A program made the position numbers and the translations under genes. The notes below the pieces were generated by a model. The model was not told the DNA's origin, searched no databases, and saw only the letters and a list, made by a program, of their open reading frames with translations. Shown piece after piece: positions 1-8,757 of a DNA stretch of 64,000 nt (position 1 is its first letter; each line of letters starts with the position of its first letter). The DNA is taken from assembly GCA_963816925.1 (NCBI GenBank), contig CAWFMY010000011.1, positions 137,879 through 201,878 on the forward strand, in the 5' to 3' direction. This DNA is from CAIWHR01 sp963816925. Its GTDB lineage: Bacteria; Pseudomonadota; Gammaproteobacteria; Burkholderiales; Casimicrobiaceae.

Positions 1-729
1 CGCGGTTACGGGCGAAGCGAATGGCAGCCCCAGGGTTACTGGTTCGCCGACTACATCGCCGACCTCGAAGCGCTCGTCGATGCATTTGCACCCGGCGAGG
101 CCGTCGATCTCGTCGGTCACAGCCTCGGGGGCAACGTCGCAATGATGTACGCCGGCGCGCGGCCGGCGCGCGTGCGCCGTCTCGTCTCCCTCGAGGGCTT
201 CGGCATGCCGGCCCAGTCGCCCGACGTCGCGCCGAAGAAGATCGCCGCGTGGCTCGACGCGCTCGCCGATCCCCCGTCGTTCGCGCCTTATGCGAATCTC
301 GACGCGGTCGCCGATCGCCTGCAGAAGACCAACGCACGCCTGCCGCGCGACAAGGCGCTCTTTCTCGCCGGCCACTGGGCGGAGACGACCGCCGATGGCC
401 GCGCGCGCCTGCGCTCGGATCCCCGGCACAAGCTTCCGTTTCCGACGGCCTACCGGCTCGACGAGGCGTATGCGGTGTGGCGCAACATCACTGCGCCGAC
501 GTTGTGGATCGCGGCCGCCGACTCGACGATTCCGAAATGGCTGCACGACCCCGCCGCGGGCGACGCGAATCCGGATGGGCTCGATGGCGTCCGCCGGCGC
601 ATGGCGCACGTCGCCGGCGCCCGGCTCGTCGTCATTCCGGATGCCGCGCACATGGTGCACCATGACCAGCCGCGCGCGACGGCCGCGGCGATCGAAACTT
701 TCCTGAGCGAATCGACGGCGCGGCGATGA
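1..729 (+). CDS. alpha/beta hydrolase, 5'-truncated by the window edge
   Basis: The reading frame is open from the first base, so the start lies outside the window. The visible part begins with RGYGRSEW, the conserved turn before the nucleophile. It then has the nucleophile elbow GHSLGG with its serine codon at 121-123, a cap-like segment, and a C-terminal AHMVHHDQP segment that supplies the catalytic histidine. This is the alpha/beta hydrolase fold seen in esterases, epoxide hydrolases and related enzymes. The substrate cannot be told from the fragment. Its stop overlaps the start of the next gene (ATGA at 726-729), so the two are probably translationally coupled. Confidence 0.85.
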   Translation, partial: RGYGRSEWQPQGYWFADYIADLEALVDAFAPGEAVDLVGHSLGGNVAMMYAGARPARVRRLVSLEGFGMPAQSPDVAPKKIAAWLDALADPPSFAPYANLDAVADRLQKTNARLPRDKALFLAGHWAETTADGRARLRSDPRHKLPFPTAYRLDEAYAVWRNITAPTLWIAAADSTIPKWLHDPAAGDANPDGLDGVRRRMAHVAGARLVVIPDAAHMVHHDQPRATAAAIETFLSESTARR

Positions 730-1668
730 CGTCGAGGCGGGTCGGCATCCACACCCGCCGGGGCGCCTACGCCGCGCTCATCGTGCTGACGCTGATCTGG
801 GGCAGCAACTGGATCGTGATGAAGGAGGCGCTAGCCCATGCGCATCCGGTCGTCGTCAATATCCAGCGCACCTGGATTGCGATTGTCGTGCTGTTCGGCG
901 TGCTCGCCCTGCGCGGGCAGCCCCTGTTGCCGCAGGATTGGCGCGCGGCGGCCATCGCGGGCTTCTTCCAGACGACGATCAATTTCGGTTCGACGACGAT
1001 GGCGCTCGCGGGCGGTGGCGTCGGCCGGACGGCCGTGCTCGTGTTCACGATGCCGTTCTGGACGTTGCTGATCGCGTGGCTCGTCCTGCACGAGCGCGTT
1101 CGCGGATGGCAATGGGTGGCCATTGCGTCGGCCTTCACCGGACTTTTGTTCGTGGTGGAGCCGTGGAACTGGCAGGGCAGATCTCGCGCCTCGACTTTGG
1201 GCGGTGCTCTCGGGCTTCGGCTGGGCGGCGGGATCGGTGGCGACCAAATATTTCCAGAAGCAGCGCAAGCTCGACACCCTCAATTTCATCGCATGGCAGA
1301 TGCTGCTTGGCGTCCTGCCGTTGATGTTGCTGCCATTGCTTTTCGATTTCCCCGAGACGCGCTGGAGCGTCACGCAAGCCGCCCTGCTGTTTTATGTCGG
1401 CGCCGTCTCCACCGCGTTCGGCTTCCTGCTGTGGATCGCGGTGCTGCGCTTCCTGCCTGCGGGGACGGCATCGCTCAACATGTTCGCGATTCCCGTCATC
1501 GCGCTCGGCAGTTCGGCGCTCGTCTACGGCGAACGCCTTTCGCCCATCGAATGGATCGGGATCGCGCTCATCGCCGCCGGCCTCGTCATCGTGACGATCG
1601 TGGCGCTCAAGGGCGGCCGTCGCGACGAGACGCCGCTCGGCGGACACGCGCCGCTCGAAGGAGGCTGA
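726..1668 (+). CDS. EamA/DMT-superfamily transporter, interrupted by one frameshift
   Basis: This is a ten-helix drug/metabolite transporter of about 313 residues and two EamA domains. The N-terminal half begins MTSRRVGIHTRRG and shows the family pattern LTLIWGSNWIVMK. After the segment VVEPWNWQG, near 1180, the frame moves by one base. The second EamA domain (LWAVLSGFGWAAG through IEWIGIALIAAGLVIV) then continues to a stop at 1666-1668. Removing one base near 1180 gives a continuous normal-length protein, so an extra base in the sequence is likelier than real decay. The substrate is unknown; the family exports amino acids and other metabolites. The start overlaps the hydrolase stop. Confidence 0.8.
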
Positions 1669-1731
1669 CCCTCGCTGCGGTTGGCCGGACGGGGGCGCTG
1701 TAGAATGGCGCCTCTTTTTTATCGTCGCCCC

Positions 1732-2949
1732 ATGACCGATACCGCACCCGATTTGTCCCGCCTCAGGATCGACCGTGGCGTCGCACCGATCCGTTCCCGC
1801 CGCCGCCGCCGATGGCTTTGGCTCGGCATCGCGGCGCTCATCGCCATCGCCGGCGCCGCGTGGTATGTTTCGCAGCCGCACCCCGCGAAGGTGGAGACCG
1901 CCACTGTCGTCACCGCCTTTCCGTCGCAGCAGTTCGTCGTGCTCAACGCGACCGGCTACGTCGTCGCGCAGCGAAAGGCGGCGATTGCATCGAAGGCGAC
2001 CGGACGTCTCGAATGGCTCGGCGTCGCCGAAGGCTCGCGCGTGAAGTCCGGCGAAGTCATCGCCCGCATCGACAGCCGCGACGTCCGCGCGCAGGCGCAA
2101 AGCGCCGAGGCAGGTGTCAACGCGGCGAAGGCGGCGGTGGAGCAGGCGCGCGTGGAGCTCGCGAACGCGCAAACCGAGCTGAAGCGGAACCAGGACCTGG
2201 TCGCGAAGGGATTCATCACGCAGTCGGCGCTCGACACGGCCAAGATGCGCGTCGACCGCGGCGTCGCGGTGCTCGCGAGCGCGCAGGCGAACGTGAGCCA
2301 GGCGGCGGCCAACGCGCGCAATGCCGAAGTCACCGTGGACTATACGGACATCCGCGCCCCGTTCGACGGCGTGATCCTGTCGAAGAGCGCCAACGTCGGC
2401 GACATGGTGACGCCGTTCTCGTCGGCGACCGACTCCAAGGGCGCCGTGGTGACGATGGCGGACATGTCCACCCTCGAGGTCGAGGCGGACGTGTCGGAGG
2501 CGAGCCTGTCCAAGGTCAAGGTGGGCCAACCCACAGAGATCATGCTCGACGCGCTGCCCGACGTGCGCTTCAAGGGCCGCATCAGCCGAATGGTGCCCAC
2601 GGTCGATCGCGCCAAGGCGACGGTGATGACCAAGGTGCGCTTCGACGAGATCGACCCGCGCGTGCTGCCGGAAATGAGCGCCAAGGTGTCGTTCCTCTCG
2701 CAGGAGGTGACGCCCGACCAGCAGAAGCCGCTCCTGGCCGTGAATCCGGAGGCGATCGCGCCACGCGACGGACGCACGGTCGTGTTCGTCGTGAAGGACG
2801 GCGTTGCAACGGAGGTCGCCGTGACGCCGGGACTCCGGATCGGCGACTTCACCGCAATCGCCGGCAGCGTCAAGAGCGGCGACAAGGTCGTGCTGCGCCC
2901 GGCCGCGGAGTTGCGCAATGGCGCCGCGGTGACGTTCGCCGCGAAATAA
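1732..2949 (+). CDS. periplasmic adaptor (membrane fusion) subunit of an ABC exporter, MacA/HlyD-like
   Basis: A 405-residue protein. An arginine-rich cytoplasmic start (about residues 20-27) is followed by one membrane anchor (about 28-46). Next come a lipoyl-like beta segment (GYVVAQRKAAIASKATGRLEWL), a long alpha-helical hairpin rich in Ala, Gln and Lys (about 120-200), the return strand DYTDIRAPFDGVIL, and beta-barrel and membrane-proximal domains. This is the usual order of the RND/MacA adaptor family, which links an inner-membrane transporter to an outer-membrane channel. It is followed by an ATPase and two FtsX-type permeases with gaps of 10-21 bases, which indicates one operon. The ATG at 1732 was chosen because it begins just before the polar N-terminus. 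A TAGAAT element at about 1701-1706 could be a -10 box. Confidence 0.88.
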   Translation: MTDTAPDLSRLRIDRGVAPIRSRRRRRWLWLGIAALIAIAGAAWYVSQPHPAKVETATVVTAFPSQQFVVLNATGYVVAQRKAAIASKATGRLEWLGVAEGSRVKSGEVIARIDSRDVRAQAQSAEAGVNAAKAAVEQARVELANAQTELKRNQDLVAKGFITQSALDTAKMRVDRGVAVLASAQANVSQAAANARNAEVTVDYTDIRAPFDGVILSKSANVGDMVTPFSSATDSKGAVVTMADMSTLEVEADVSEASLSKVKVGQPTEIMLDALPDVRFKGRISRMVPTVDRAKATVMTKVRFDEIDPRVLPEMSAKVSFLSQEVTPDQQKPLLAVNPEAIAPRDGRTVVFVVKDGVATEVAVTPGLRIGDFTAIAGSVKSGDKVVLRPAAELRNGAAVTFAAK

Positions 2950-2959
2950 CGCGCGGGCG

Positions 2960-3682
2960 ATGATGGAGACCCAAGCCGCGGTCGAGGTTCCGCATGGAAC
3001 GCCGTCGGTCGAACCCCTGGTCGCGATCCGCAATCTCGCCAAGTTCTACGTGCGCGGCGGCCAGGTCATTCCGGTCCTGACGGACATCAATCTCGACGTG
3101 TACCCCGGCGATTTCGTGGCGCTGATGGGGCCGTCCGGCTCGGGCAAGTCGACGCTGCTGAACCTCATCGCCGGCATCGACAAGCCGAGCGCGGGGGAGA
3201 TCCATGTCGGCGGCGTCGACATCGCCACGCTGTCCGAGGGCGATCTTGCCGCGTGGCGCGCCGCCAACGTCGGCTTCATTTTCCAGTTCTACAACCTGAT
3301 GCCGGTGCTCTCGGCGTTCGGCAACATCGAGCTGCCGCTGCTGCTGACCAACCTTTCACGCCGCGAGCGCCGCGAGCGCGTTGCCATCGCGCTTTCGCTC
3401 GTCGGGCTGTCCGACCGGCAGGACCACTACCCGAACGAGCTCTCGGGCGGCCAGCAGCAGCGCGTCGCGATCGCCCGCGCGCTGATCGCCGACCCCACGA
3501 TCATCGTCGCCGACGAGCCGACGGGCGACCTCGACCGCGCAACGGCCGAGGAAATTCTCGTGCTGCTCGACCGGTTGAATCGCGAGCTCGGCAAGACGAT
3601 CGTCATGGTCACGCACGACCCGAAGACGGCGGACAAGGCACACCGGCTCATCCACCTGGAAAAGGGCGTCCTGGTCGACTGA
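2960..3682 (+). CDS. ABC transporter ATPase, MacB/LolD family
   Basis: A 240-residue nucleotide-binding subunit. It contains Walker A GPSGSGKST, the Q-loop segment FIFQFYNLMPVLSA, the signature LSGGQQQR, Walker B IIVADEPTGDLD and the switch histidine in MVTHDPKT. The FYNLMP and LTNLS features are typical of the MacB/LolD/FtsE-type mechanotransmission ATPases, which work with FtsX-fold permeases. It lies between the adaptor and two such permeases. It should power export or extraction from the inner membrane rather than uptake. ATG codons at 2960 and 2963 are both possible starts. Confidence 0.92.
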   Translation: MMETQAAVEVPHGTPSVEPLVAIRNLAKFYVRGGQVIPVLTDINLDVYPGDFVALMGPSGSGKSTLLNLIAGIDKPSAGEIHVGGVDIATLSEGDLAAWRAANVGFIFQFYNLMPVLSAFGNIELPLLLTNLSRRERRERVAIALSLVGLSDRQDHYPNELSGGQQQRVAIARALIADPTIIVADEPTGDLDRATAEEILVLLDRLNRELGKTIVMVTHDPKTADKAHRLIHLEKGVLVD

Positions 3683-3703
3683 CCTTCGGACGTCGCGGCG
3701 GCC

Positions 3704-4861
3704 ATGCACTTCGCGCTCCTGGTCTTGCGCAACGCGTTCCGCCACAAGCTGCGGACGCTGCTCACGATACTCGGCATCGTCATTGCCATCGCGTCGTTCG
3801 GCGTACTGCGCACGATCGTCGATGCCTGGTACGCGGGCGCCAACGCGAGCTCTTCGGCGCGGCTCGTGACCCGGAGCTCGGTTTCGCTCGTGTTCCCGCT
3901 GCCGATCACCTACGCCGAAAAGATGCGCCAGGTGGAAGGCATCAAGTCGGTCGCGTGGGCCAACTGGTTCGGCGGCGTCTATGTGTCCGAACGCAATTTC
4001 TTTCCGCAGTTCGCGATCAGCGGCGCGTCGTATCTCGACATGTACCCCGAGTACACGTTGAAGCCCGAGGAGCGCAAGGCGTTTCTCGCCGACCGCGTGG
4101 GGGCGGTCGCCGGCCGCAAGCTCGCCGACAAGTTCGGCTGGAAGGTGGGCGACCAGATTCCGCTGCGGGGCACGATCTATCCGGGCACGTGGAATTTCAC
4201 GCTGCGCGGCATCTACGAAGGGAGGGAAACCGCGACCGACGAATCGCAGTTCTTCTTCCACTTCGACTACCTGAACGAGTTCGTCAAGCAGAAGTATCCG
4301 CGCCGCGGCGATACGGCCGGCGTGTTCATCGAGGAACTGAAGGATCCGGAGCAGGCGTCGCCCGTGTCGCTCGCGATCGACGCGACCTTTCGCAACTCGC
4401 TCGCGGAGACGCTCACCGAAACGGAAAAGGCGTTCAATCTCGGCTTCGTGGCGATGTCGGAGGCGATCCTGCTCGCGATCCAGGCGGTGAGCTACGTCGT
4501 GATCGTCATCATCATGGCGGTGATGGCCAATACGATGGCGATGACCGCCCGCGAGCGCTACGGCGAATATGCGACGCTGAAGGCGCTGGGCTTCCGCGGC
4601 GGTTTCGTCGCGCGGCTGATCTTCGCCGAATCGCTCGCCATTGCGCTTGCCGGCGGCGCGCTCGGCATCGCGCTCACATTCCCGGCGGTCAAGGCGTTTT
4701 CGAACCTGGTAGGGCAGATCCTGAGCGCGTTTTACGTGACGAACGAGACGGTCCGGTTGCAGGTCGCCTGCGCCCTCGTGGTCGGCGTGGTGGCTGCCGC
4801 CGTGCCCGCGTGGCGCGCGGCGCGCATCCGGATCGTCGACGGCCTGCGGGCGATCGGCTGA
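3704..4861 (+). CDS. ABC transporter permease, FtsX/MacB type (first of two)
   Basis: A 385-residue membrane protein with an N-terminal helix (TLLTILGIVIAIASFGVLRT), a large periplasmic domain (about residues 45-250) and three C-terminal helices. The motif TARERYGEYATLKALGF is the conserved cytoplasmic coupling segment of FtsX-fold permeases. It follows the ATPase by 21 bases. Its partner permease starts 19 bases downstream, so the two probably form a heterodimer instead of the single MacB homodimer. The exported substrate is unknown. Confidence 0.9.
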   Translation: MHFALLVLRNAFRHKLRTLLTILGIVIAIASFGVLRTIVDAWYAGANASSSARLVTRSSVSLVFPLPITYAEKMRQVEGIKSVAWANWFGGVYVSERNFFPQFAISGASYLDMYPEYTLKPEERKAFLADRVGAVAGRKLADKFGWKVGDQIPLRGTIYPGTWNFTLRGIYEGRETATDESQFFFHFDYLNEFVKQKYPRRGDTAGVFIEELKDPEQASPVSLAIDATFRNSLAETLTETEKAFNLGFVAMSEAILLAIQAVSYVVIVIIMAVMANTMAMTARERYGEYATLKALGFRGGFVARLIFAESLAIALAGGALGIALTFPAVKAFSNLVGQILSAFYVTNETVRLQVACALVVGVVAAAVPAWRAARIRIVDGLRAIG

Positions 4862-4880
4862 GGGAAGCGCGGGCGAAACG

Positions 4881-6047
4881 ATGGCCATCCCGGTTTCCTA
4901 CATCGCGCGCAATCTGTTCGCGCGGCGGCTGACGACGGCGCTCACCGCAGGCGGCATGGCGCTCGTCGTCTACGTTTTCGCCACCGTGCTGATGCTGGCC
5001 GCCGGCCTCGAGAAGACGCTTGTCTCCACCGGGCGCGACGACAACGTGATCGTGATCCGTCGCGGCGCGCAGACCGAGGTGCAAAGCGGCGTCGACCGGC
5101 AGCAGGCGGCGGTCATCGAAAGCCTGCCCGAGATCGCCGTCGATGCGGGCGACGTGCGGCTCGTGTCGAAGGAGCCCGTCGTTCTCATCAACCTGCCGAA
5201 GCGCGCGACGGGCAAGCCGGCGAACGTCGTGATCCGCGGCGTCACCGAAGCGGGGCTCGCGCTGCGCTCGCAGGTGAAGATCGTGGAAGGGCGGATGTTC
5301 CGGCCCGGAACCGCGGAGGTCATCGCCGGGCGCGCGATCGCCGACAACTTTCGCGGCGCCGGGCTCGGCGAGACCGTGCGCTTCGCGTCGCGCGACTGGA
5401 CGGTCGTCGGCGTCTTCGACGGCGGGCGGACCGGCTTCGATTCGGAAATCTGGGGCGACGCGGAACAGATGCTGCAGGCATTCCGGCGCAACGGCTTCTC
5501 CGCCGTGATCTTCCGCCTCGCCGACCCGTCGCGGTTCGACGCCGTCAAGGCGACGCTCGAGGACGATCCGCGCCTGACCGTCGAAGCCAAGCGGGAAACG
5601 AAGTTCTACGCGGACCAGTCGCAGGCGCTCGCCAACTTCATCAGCTATCTCGGCACCGGCATCTCGATCATCTTTTCGATCGGCGCGATCATCGGCGCGA
5701 TGATCACGATGTACGCGAGCGTGGCGTCGCGCACCTCCGAGATCGGGACGCTGCGCGCGCTGGGATTCTCGCGCGCCGCGATCCTGACGGCATTCCTCGG
5801 CGAATCGCTGCTGCTCGGCCTCTGCGGAGGCATCATCGGCGTGGCGGCGGCGTCGGTCATGCAGGCATTCTCGATTTCGACGACCAACTTCCAGACGTTT
5901 GCCGAGATCGCGTTCTCGTTTGCCCTGACGCCGAAGATCGTCGTGGTGTCGCTCGTGTTCTCGCTGGTGATGGGGTTCGTCGGAGGGTTCCTGCCGGCGG
6001 CGCGCGCGGCGCGGCTCAAGATCGTCGATGCGTTGCGCGCGGCGTGA
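4881..6047 (+). CDS. ABC transporter permease, FtsX/MacB type (second of two)
   Basis: A 388-residue paralogue of the preceding permease. It has an N-terminal helix (LTAGGMALVVYVFATVLMLA), a periplasmic domain, and a C-terminal FtsX domain carrying SRTSEIGTLRALGFSR, the coupling motif. Together with the adaptor, the ATPase and the first permease it completes a four-gene export system. No outer-membrane channel gene is present here, so a TolC-like protein encoded elsewhere would be needed. An EamA transporter gene begins 3 bases after the stop and may be cotranscribed. Confidence 0.9.
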   Translation: MAIPVSYIARNLFARRLTTALTAGGMALVVYVFATVLMLAAGLEKTLVSTGRDDNVIVIRRGAQTEVQSGVDRQQAAVIESLPEIAVDAGDVRLVSKEPVVLINLPKRATGKPANVVIRGVTEAGLALRSQVKIVEGRMFRPGTAEVIAGRAIADNFRGAGLGETVRFASRDWTVVGVFDGGRTGFDSEIWGDAEQMLQAFRRNGFSAVIFRLADPSRFDAVKATLEDDPRLTVEAKRETKFYADQSQALANFISYLGTGISIIFSIGAIIGAMITMYASVASRTSEIGTLRALGFSRAAILTAFLGESLLLGLCGGIIGVAAASVMQAFSISTTNFQTFAEIAFSFALTPKIVVVSLVFSLVMGFVGGFLPAARAARLKIVDALRAA

Positions 6048-6050
6048 ACC

Positions 6051-6941
6051 ATGGGCGTCGTTCCGCTCGTCCTGCTGTGCACGGTCATCTGGGGCTCGAC
6101 CTGGCTCGCGATCACCTATCAGCTCGGCACGGTGGCGCCGGAGGTGTCCGTTGCGTACCGTTTCGCGCTCGCCTCGGCACTGATCGCCGCCGGCTGTCTC
6201 GCGACGGGGCGCTCGCTGCGGTTTCCCTTGCGCGCCCACGGCCTGCTGGTCTTGCAGGGCATGCTCTTTTTCGGCTTGAACTACATTGCCATCTATCGCG
6301 CGGAGCAATACGTAGCGTCCGGGCTGGTCGCGGTGCTGTTCTCCACCATGGTGATCATGAGTCTCGTGGGGGCGCGGATTGCCTTCGGCATGCCGATCAC
6401 TGCGCGGGCACTCGCGGGTTCCGTGCTCGGCGTGGTCGGCGTCGCGCTGCTGTTCCTGCCCGAGCTCATGGCGGCACGCGCGGGCGGCGGCGCGGCGCTT
6501 GGCATCGCGTTCGGCCTCGGCGCCACGCTGCTCGCAACAGGCGGCAACCTGGTCACGATGCGCATGCAGCGACGACATCTGCCCATTGTCGAAACGACGG
6601 CCTGGGGCATGGGCTATGGCGCGCTCATCGCGGCAATCGTCGCGACGCTGGGCGGAGTGACCTGGTCCTTCGATGCGCGCGTCGGCTACATCGCGTCGCT
6701 CGCGTACCTCGCGGTGTTCGGGAGCATCGTTGCGTTTCTCGCGTATCTGACATTGCTGAAGAAGGCGGGCGCCGGTCCCGCGTCCTACACCAGCGTCGTG
6801 ACGCCAGTGGTTGCGATGCTGTTCTCCACGCTGCTCGAAGGCTACCGCTGGAGCTTGCCGGGTGTCATCGGCGTGGCGCTCGCCGTTGCCGGGAATGTCC
6901 TGGTGCTACGGGCACCGCGGCCTCCGCACCGCCGCGGTTAA
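6051..6941 (+). CDS. EamA/DMT-superfamily transporter (intact copy)
   Basis: A 296-residue ten-helix transporter with two EamA repeats. The first begins LCTVIWGSTWLAITYQLG and the second includes YIASLAYLAVFGSIVAFLAYLTLLKKAG. The substrate cannot be predicted. Bases 6391-6907 recur almost unchanged at 7253-7769 (see the partial copy). The last dozen or so codons (from 6908) and the stop lie inside, or right next to, a dispersed intergenic repeat that begins at about 6917. The present C-terminus (RAPRPPHRRG) was therefore probably supplied by a repeat insertion and not inherited with the gene. Confidence 0.88.
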   Translation: MGVVPLVLLCTVIWGSTWLAITYQLGTVAPEVSVAYRFALASALIAAGCLATGRSLRFPLRAHGLLVLQGMLFFGLNYIAIYRAEQYVASGLVAVLFSTMVIMSLVGARIAFGMPITARALAGSVLGVVGVALLFLPELMAARAGGGAALGIAFGLGATLLATGGNLVTMRMQRRHLPIVETTAWGMGYGALIAAIVATLGGVTWSFDARVGYIASLAYLAVFGSIVAFLAYLTLLKKAGAGPASYTSVVTPVVAMLFSTLLEGYRWSLPGVIGVALAVAGNVLVLRAPRPPHRRG

Positions 6942-7010
6942 TCGTAATGCCGCTTGGGTCGGCCTTCTGCGGCGACTCGCGTTCGCTCGCTCCCCCTTGC
7001 CTTCGAAGGG
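6917..7010 (+). repeat. dispersed intergenic repeat, copy A
   Basis: The copy starts with GCGGCCTCCGCA and carries the core GCCGCTTGGGTCGGCC at about 6949-6964. It continues with a TTCTGCGGCGACTCGCG segment and ends near a CTCCCCCTT tract. The same order of blocks is found at 7148-7225 and, inverted, at 17341-17420 and 17461-17539. A diverged copy lies at 49505-49622. The rest of the gap up to 7252 holds a short hairpin (arms 7036-7042 and 7047-7053) and no credible gene. Confidence 0.7.
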
Positions 7011-7147
7011 GGAATGCGCGGACGGCGAGCAGGGGCCCCAAGCTCGCTTGGGGATGTGAGCAAGCGGGAGCGCGTTCGGAGGCCGACAGCTCGGTATCAC
7101 GATCTGCAACGGCAGTGCGGAGGCCGAACCGGCTCGCCGCTCGCGCC

Positions 7148-7225
7148 GCGGCCTCCGCAACGCCGCGGTCAATCGTGATGCCGCTTGGGTCGGCCTACTG
7201 CGGTCTCGCCCCTCGCCTTTGGCGG
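7148..7225 (+). repeat. dispersed intergenic repeat, copy B
   Basis: This is the second copy of the family in the same orientation as copy A, about 231 bases downstream. It again has GCGGCCTCCGCA, an AATCGT block, the core GCCGCTTGGGTCGGCC, and then a degenerate CTACTGCGG segment. It lies between the intact EamA gene and its partial copy, and so marks the junction of that duplication. Confidence 0.65.
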
Positions 7226-7252
7226 GGGCCCCGGCTCGGCGCTCGCGCCGTC

Positions 7253-7769
7253 TGCCGATCACTGCGCGGGCGTTCGCGGGTTCCGTGCTCGGCGTGGTCG
7301 GCATCGCGCTGCTGTTCCTGCCCGAGCTCATGGCGGCACGCGCGGGCGGCGGCGCGGCGCTTGGCATCGCGTTCGGCCTCGGCGCCACGCTGCTCGCAAC
7401 AGGCGGCAACCTGGTCACGATGCGCATGCAGCGGCGACATCTGCCCATTGTCGAAACGACGGCCTGGGGCATGGGCTATGGCGCCCTCATCGCCGCAACC
7501 GTGGCGACGCTGGGCGGAGTGAGCTGGTCCTTCGATGCGCGCGTCGGCTACATCGCGTCGCTCGCGTACCTCGCGGTGTTCGGGAGCATCGTCGCGTTTC
7601 TCGCGTATCTGACGTTGCTGAAGAAGGCGGGCGCCGGTCCCGCGTCCTACACCAGCGTCGTGACGCCGGTGGTTGCGATGCTGTTCTCCACGCTGCTCGA
7701 AGGCTACCGCTGGAGCTTGCCGGGTGTCATCGGCGTGGCGCTCGCCGTTGCCGGGAATGTCCTGGTGCT
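7253..7769 (+). pseudogene. 517-bp partial duplicate of the EamA transporter gene (5'- and 3'-truncated)
   Basis: This stretch aligns without gaps to 6391-6907 at a constant offset of 862 bases. By eye I count about 12 differences, or roughly 97.7% identity. The copy lacks the first 113 codons and the native end. At 7770 it runs directly into the sequence at the end of the oppositely oriented receptor gene. It contains no stop codon or indel. About half of the differences are synonymous and the rest conservative (L/F, V/I, I/T, T/S), so it appears to have diverged while still part of a functional gene. No start codon with a ribosome-binding site is visible, and it is probably not expressed as a transporter. 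Confidence 0.75.
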
Positions 7770-7779
7770 CGCACCAAAC

Positions 7780-8757
7780 CTATTCGAGGCTGAGCTTCGC
7801 GTCGACGATGAGTTTTTTCCAGCTCGCGAGATCGGTCTCGATCAAGGTGCCGAGCTTCTCCGGCGTGCCCGGGATCAGCTCGGCGCCTTCGCGCTCGAGG
7901 CGCGCCTTGACGTCCGGCTGCGCAAGCACGCGGTTCATTTCGACGTTGAGCTTCGCGATGACATCGTGCGGCGTGCCCGCCGGTGCCACGATGCCCCAGT
8001 AGTTGATCACGTCGGCGTTTGGCACGCCTTCCTCCTGCCAGCTCGGCACGTCGGGCAGGAGCGGCGCACGGCGGGCGCCGGTCACCGCGAGGGCCTTCAC
8101 TCTCTTTTCGGCGATGTACGGCAGCGTCGCCGACACGGTTCCCGTCATCGCCTGGATCTGGCCGGACATGAGGTCGAGCGTGGCCGGCGCGATACCCTTG
8201 TACGGGATGTGCACGACGTCGGTTCCGGCGCGGGCATTGAAAAGCTCGAGCGCGAGATGGTTGATGCTTCCGGGGCCGGCGGAGCCGTAGTTGAGCTTGC
8301 CGGGCTCGCGCTTCGCCAATGCGATGAACTCCCGCATCGTGCCGGCCGGCACGGACGGATTCACGACGAACACCAGCGGGCTCGTCGCGATCGGCGCGAC
8401 CGGTGCGAAGTGCTTGACCGGGTCGTACGTCGCGTTCTTCGACGCGGCGGCGACCGTCGTGAACGGGCCGGCGACGAAAAGCAGCGTGTAGCCGTCGGGG
8501 TCGGACTTCGCAACTTCCGCTGCGCCTATCGCACCGCCGGCGCCCGTCCGGTTGTCGACGACGATCGTCGCCTTCATCGCGTCGCCGAGCTTCTGCGCGA
8601 CGAAGCGGGCCACCGTGTCGGTTCCGGCGCCCGGCGGGAACGGCACGACGAGCCGGATCGGCTTCGACGGATAGCCCGGTGCTTGCGCCACGCACGCAAG
8701 CGATGCAGTGAGTAGCGCTCCCGCTACTGCGCCAATAGCTGTTCGCCGATCCATCAT
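7780..8757 (-). CDS. Bug/TctC-family tripartite tricarboxylate transporter receptor
   Basis: A 325-residue periplasmic binding protein with a signal peptide ending near ACVAQA. It has family features: YPSKPIRLVVPFPPGAGTD at the mature N-terminus, VVDNRTGAGGAIGA, and the ligand loop YGSAGPGSINHLALELF. This family binds carboxylates for TctAB permeases and is greatly expanded in Burkholderiales, usually as orphans. No TctA or TctB gene is nearby. Its ATG overlaps the stop of the upstream ABC_sub_bind gene (ATGA). Both this gene and that one begin MMDRRT, which points to shared ancestry of the junction. Confidence 0.9.
   Translation of the reverse strand: MMDRRTAIGAVAGALLTASLACVAQAPGYPSKPIRLVVPFPPGAGTDTVARFVAQKLGDAMKATIVVDNRTGAGGAIGAAEVAKSDPDGYTLLFVAGPFTTVAAASKNATYDPVKHFAPVAPIATSPLVFVVNPSVPAGTMREFIALAKREPGKLNYGSAGPGSINHLALELFNARAGTDVVHIPYKGIAPATLDLMSGQIQAMTGTVSATLPYIAEKRVKALAVTGARRAPLLPDVPSWQEEGVPNADVINYWGIVAPAGTPHDVIAKLNVEMNRVLAQPDVKARLEREGAELIPGTPEKLGTLIETDLASWKKLIVDAKLSLE

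Noticed and set aside
7036..7053. Small hairpin between the EamA copies as a terminator
   Set aside because: The 7-base stem is not followed by a T-run and lies within repeat-rich sequence.
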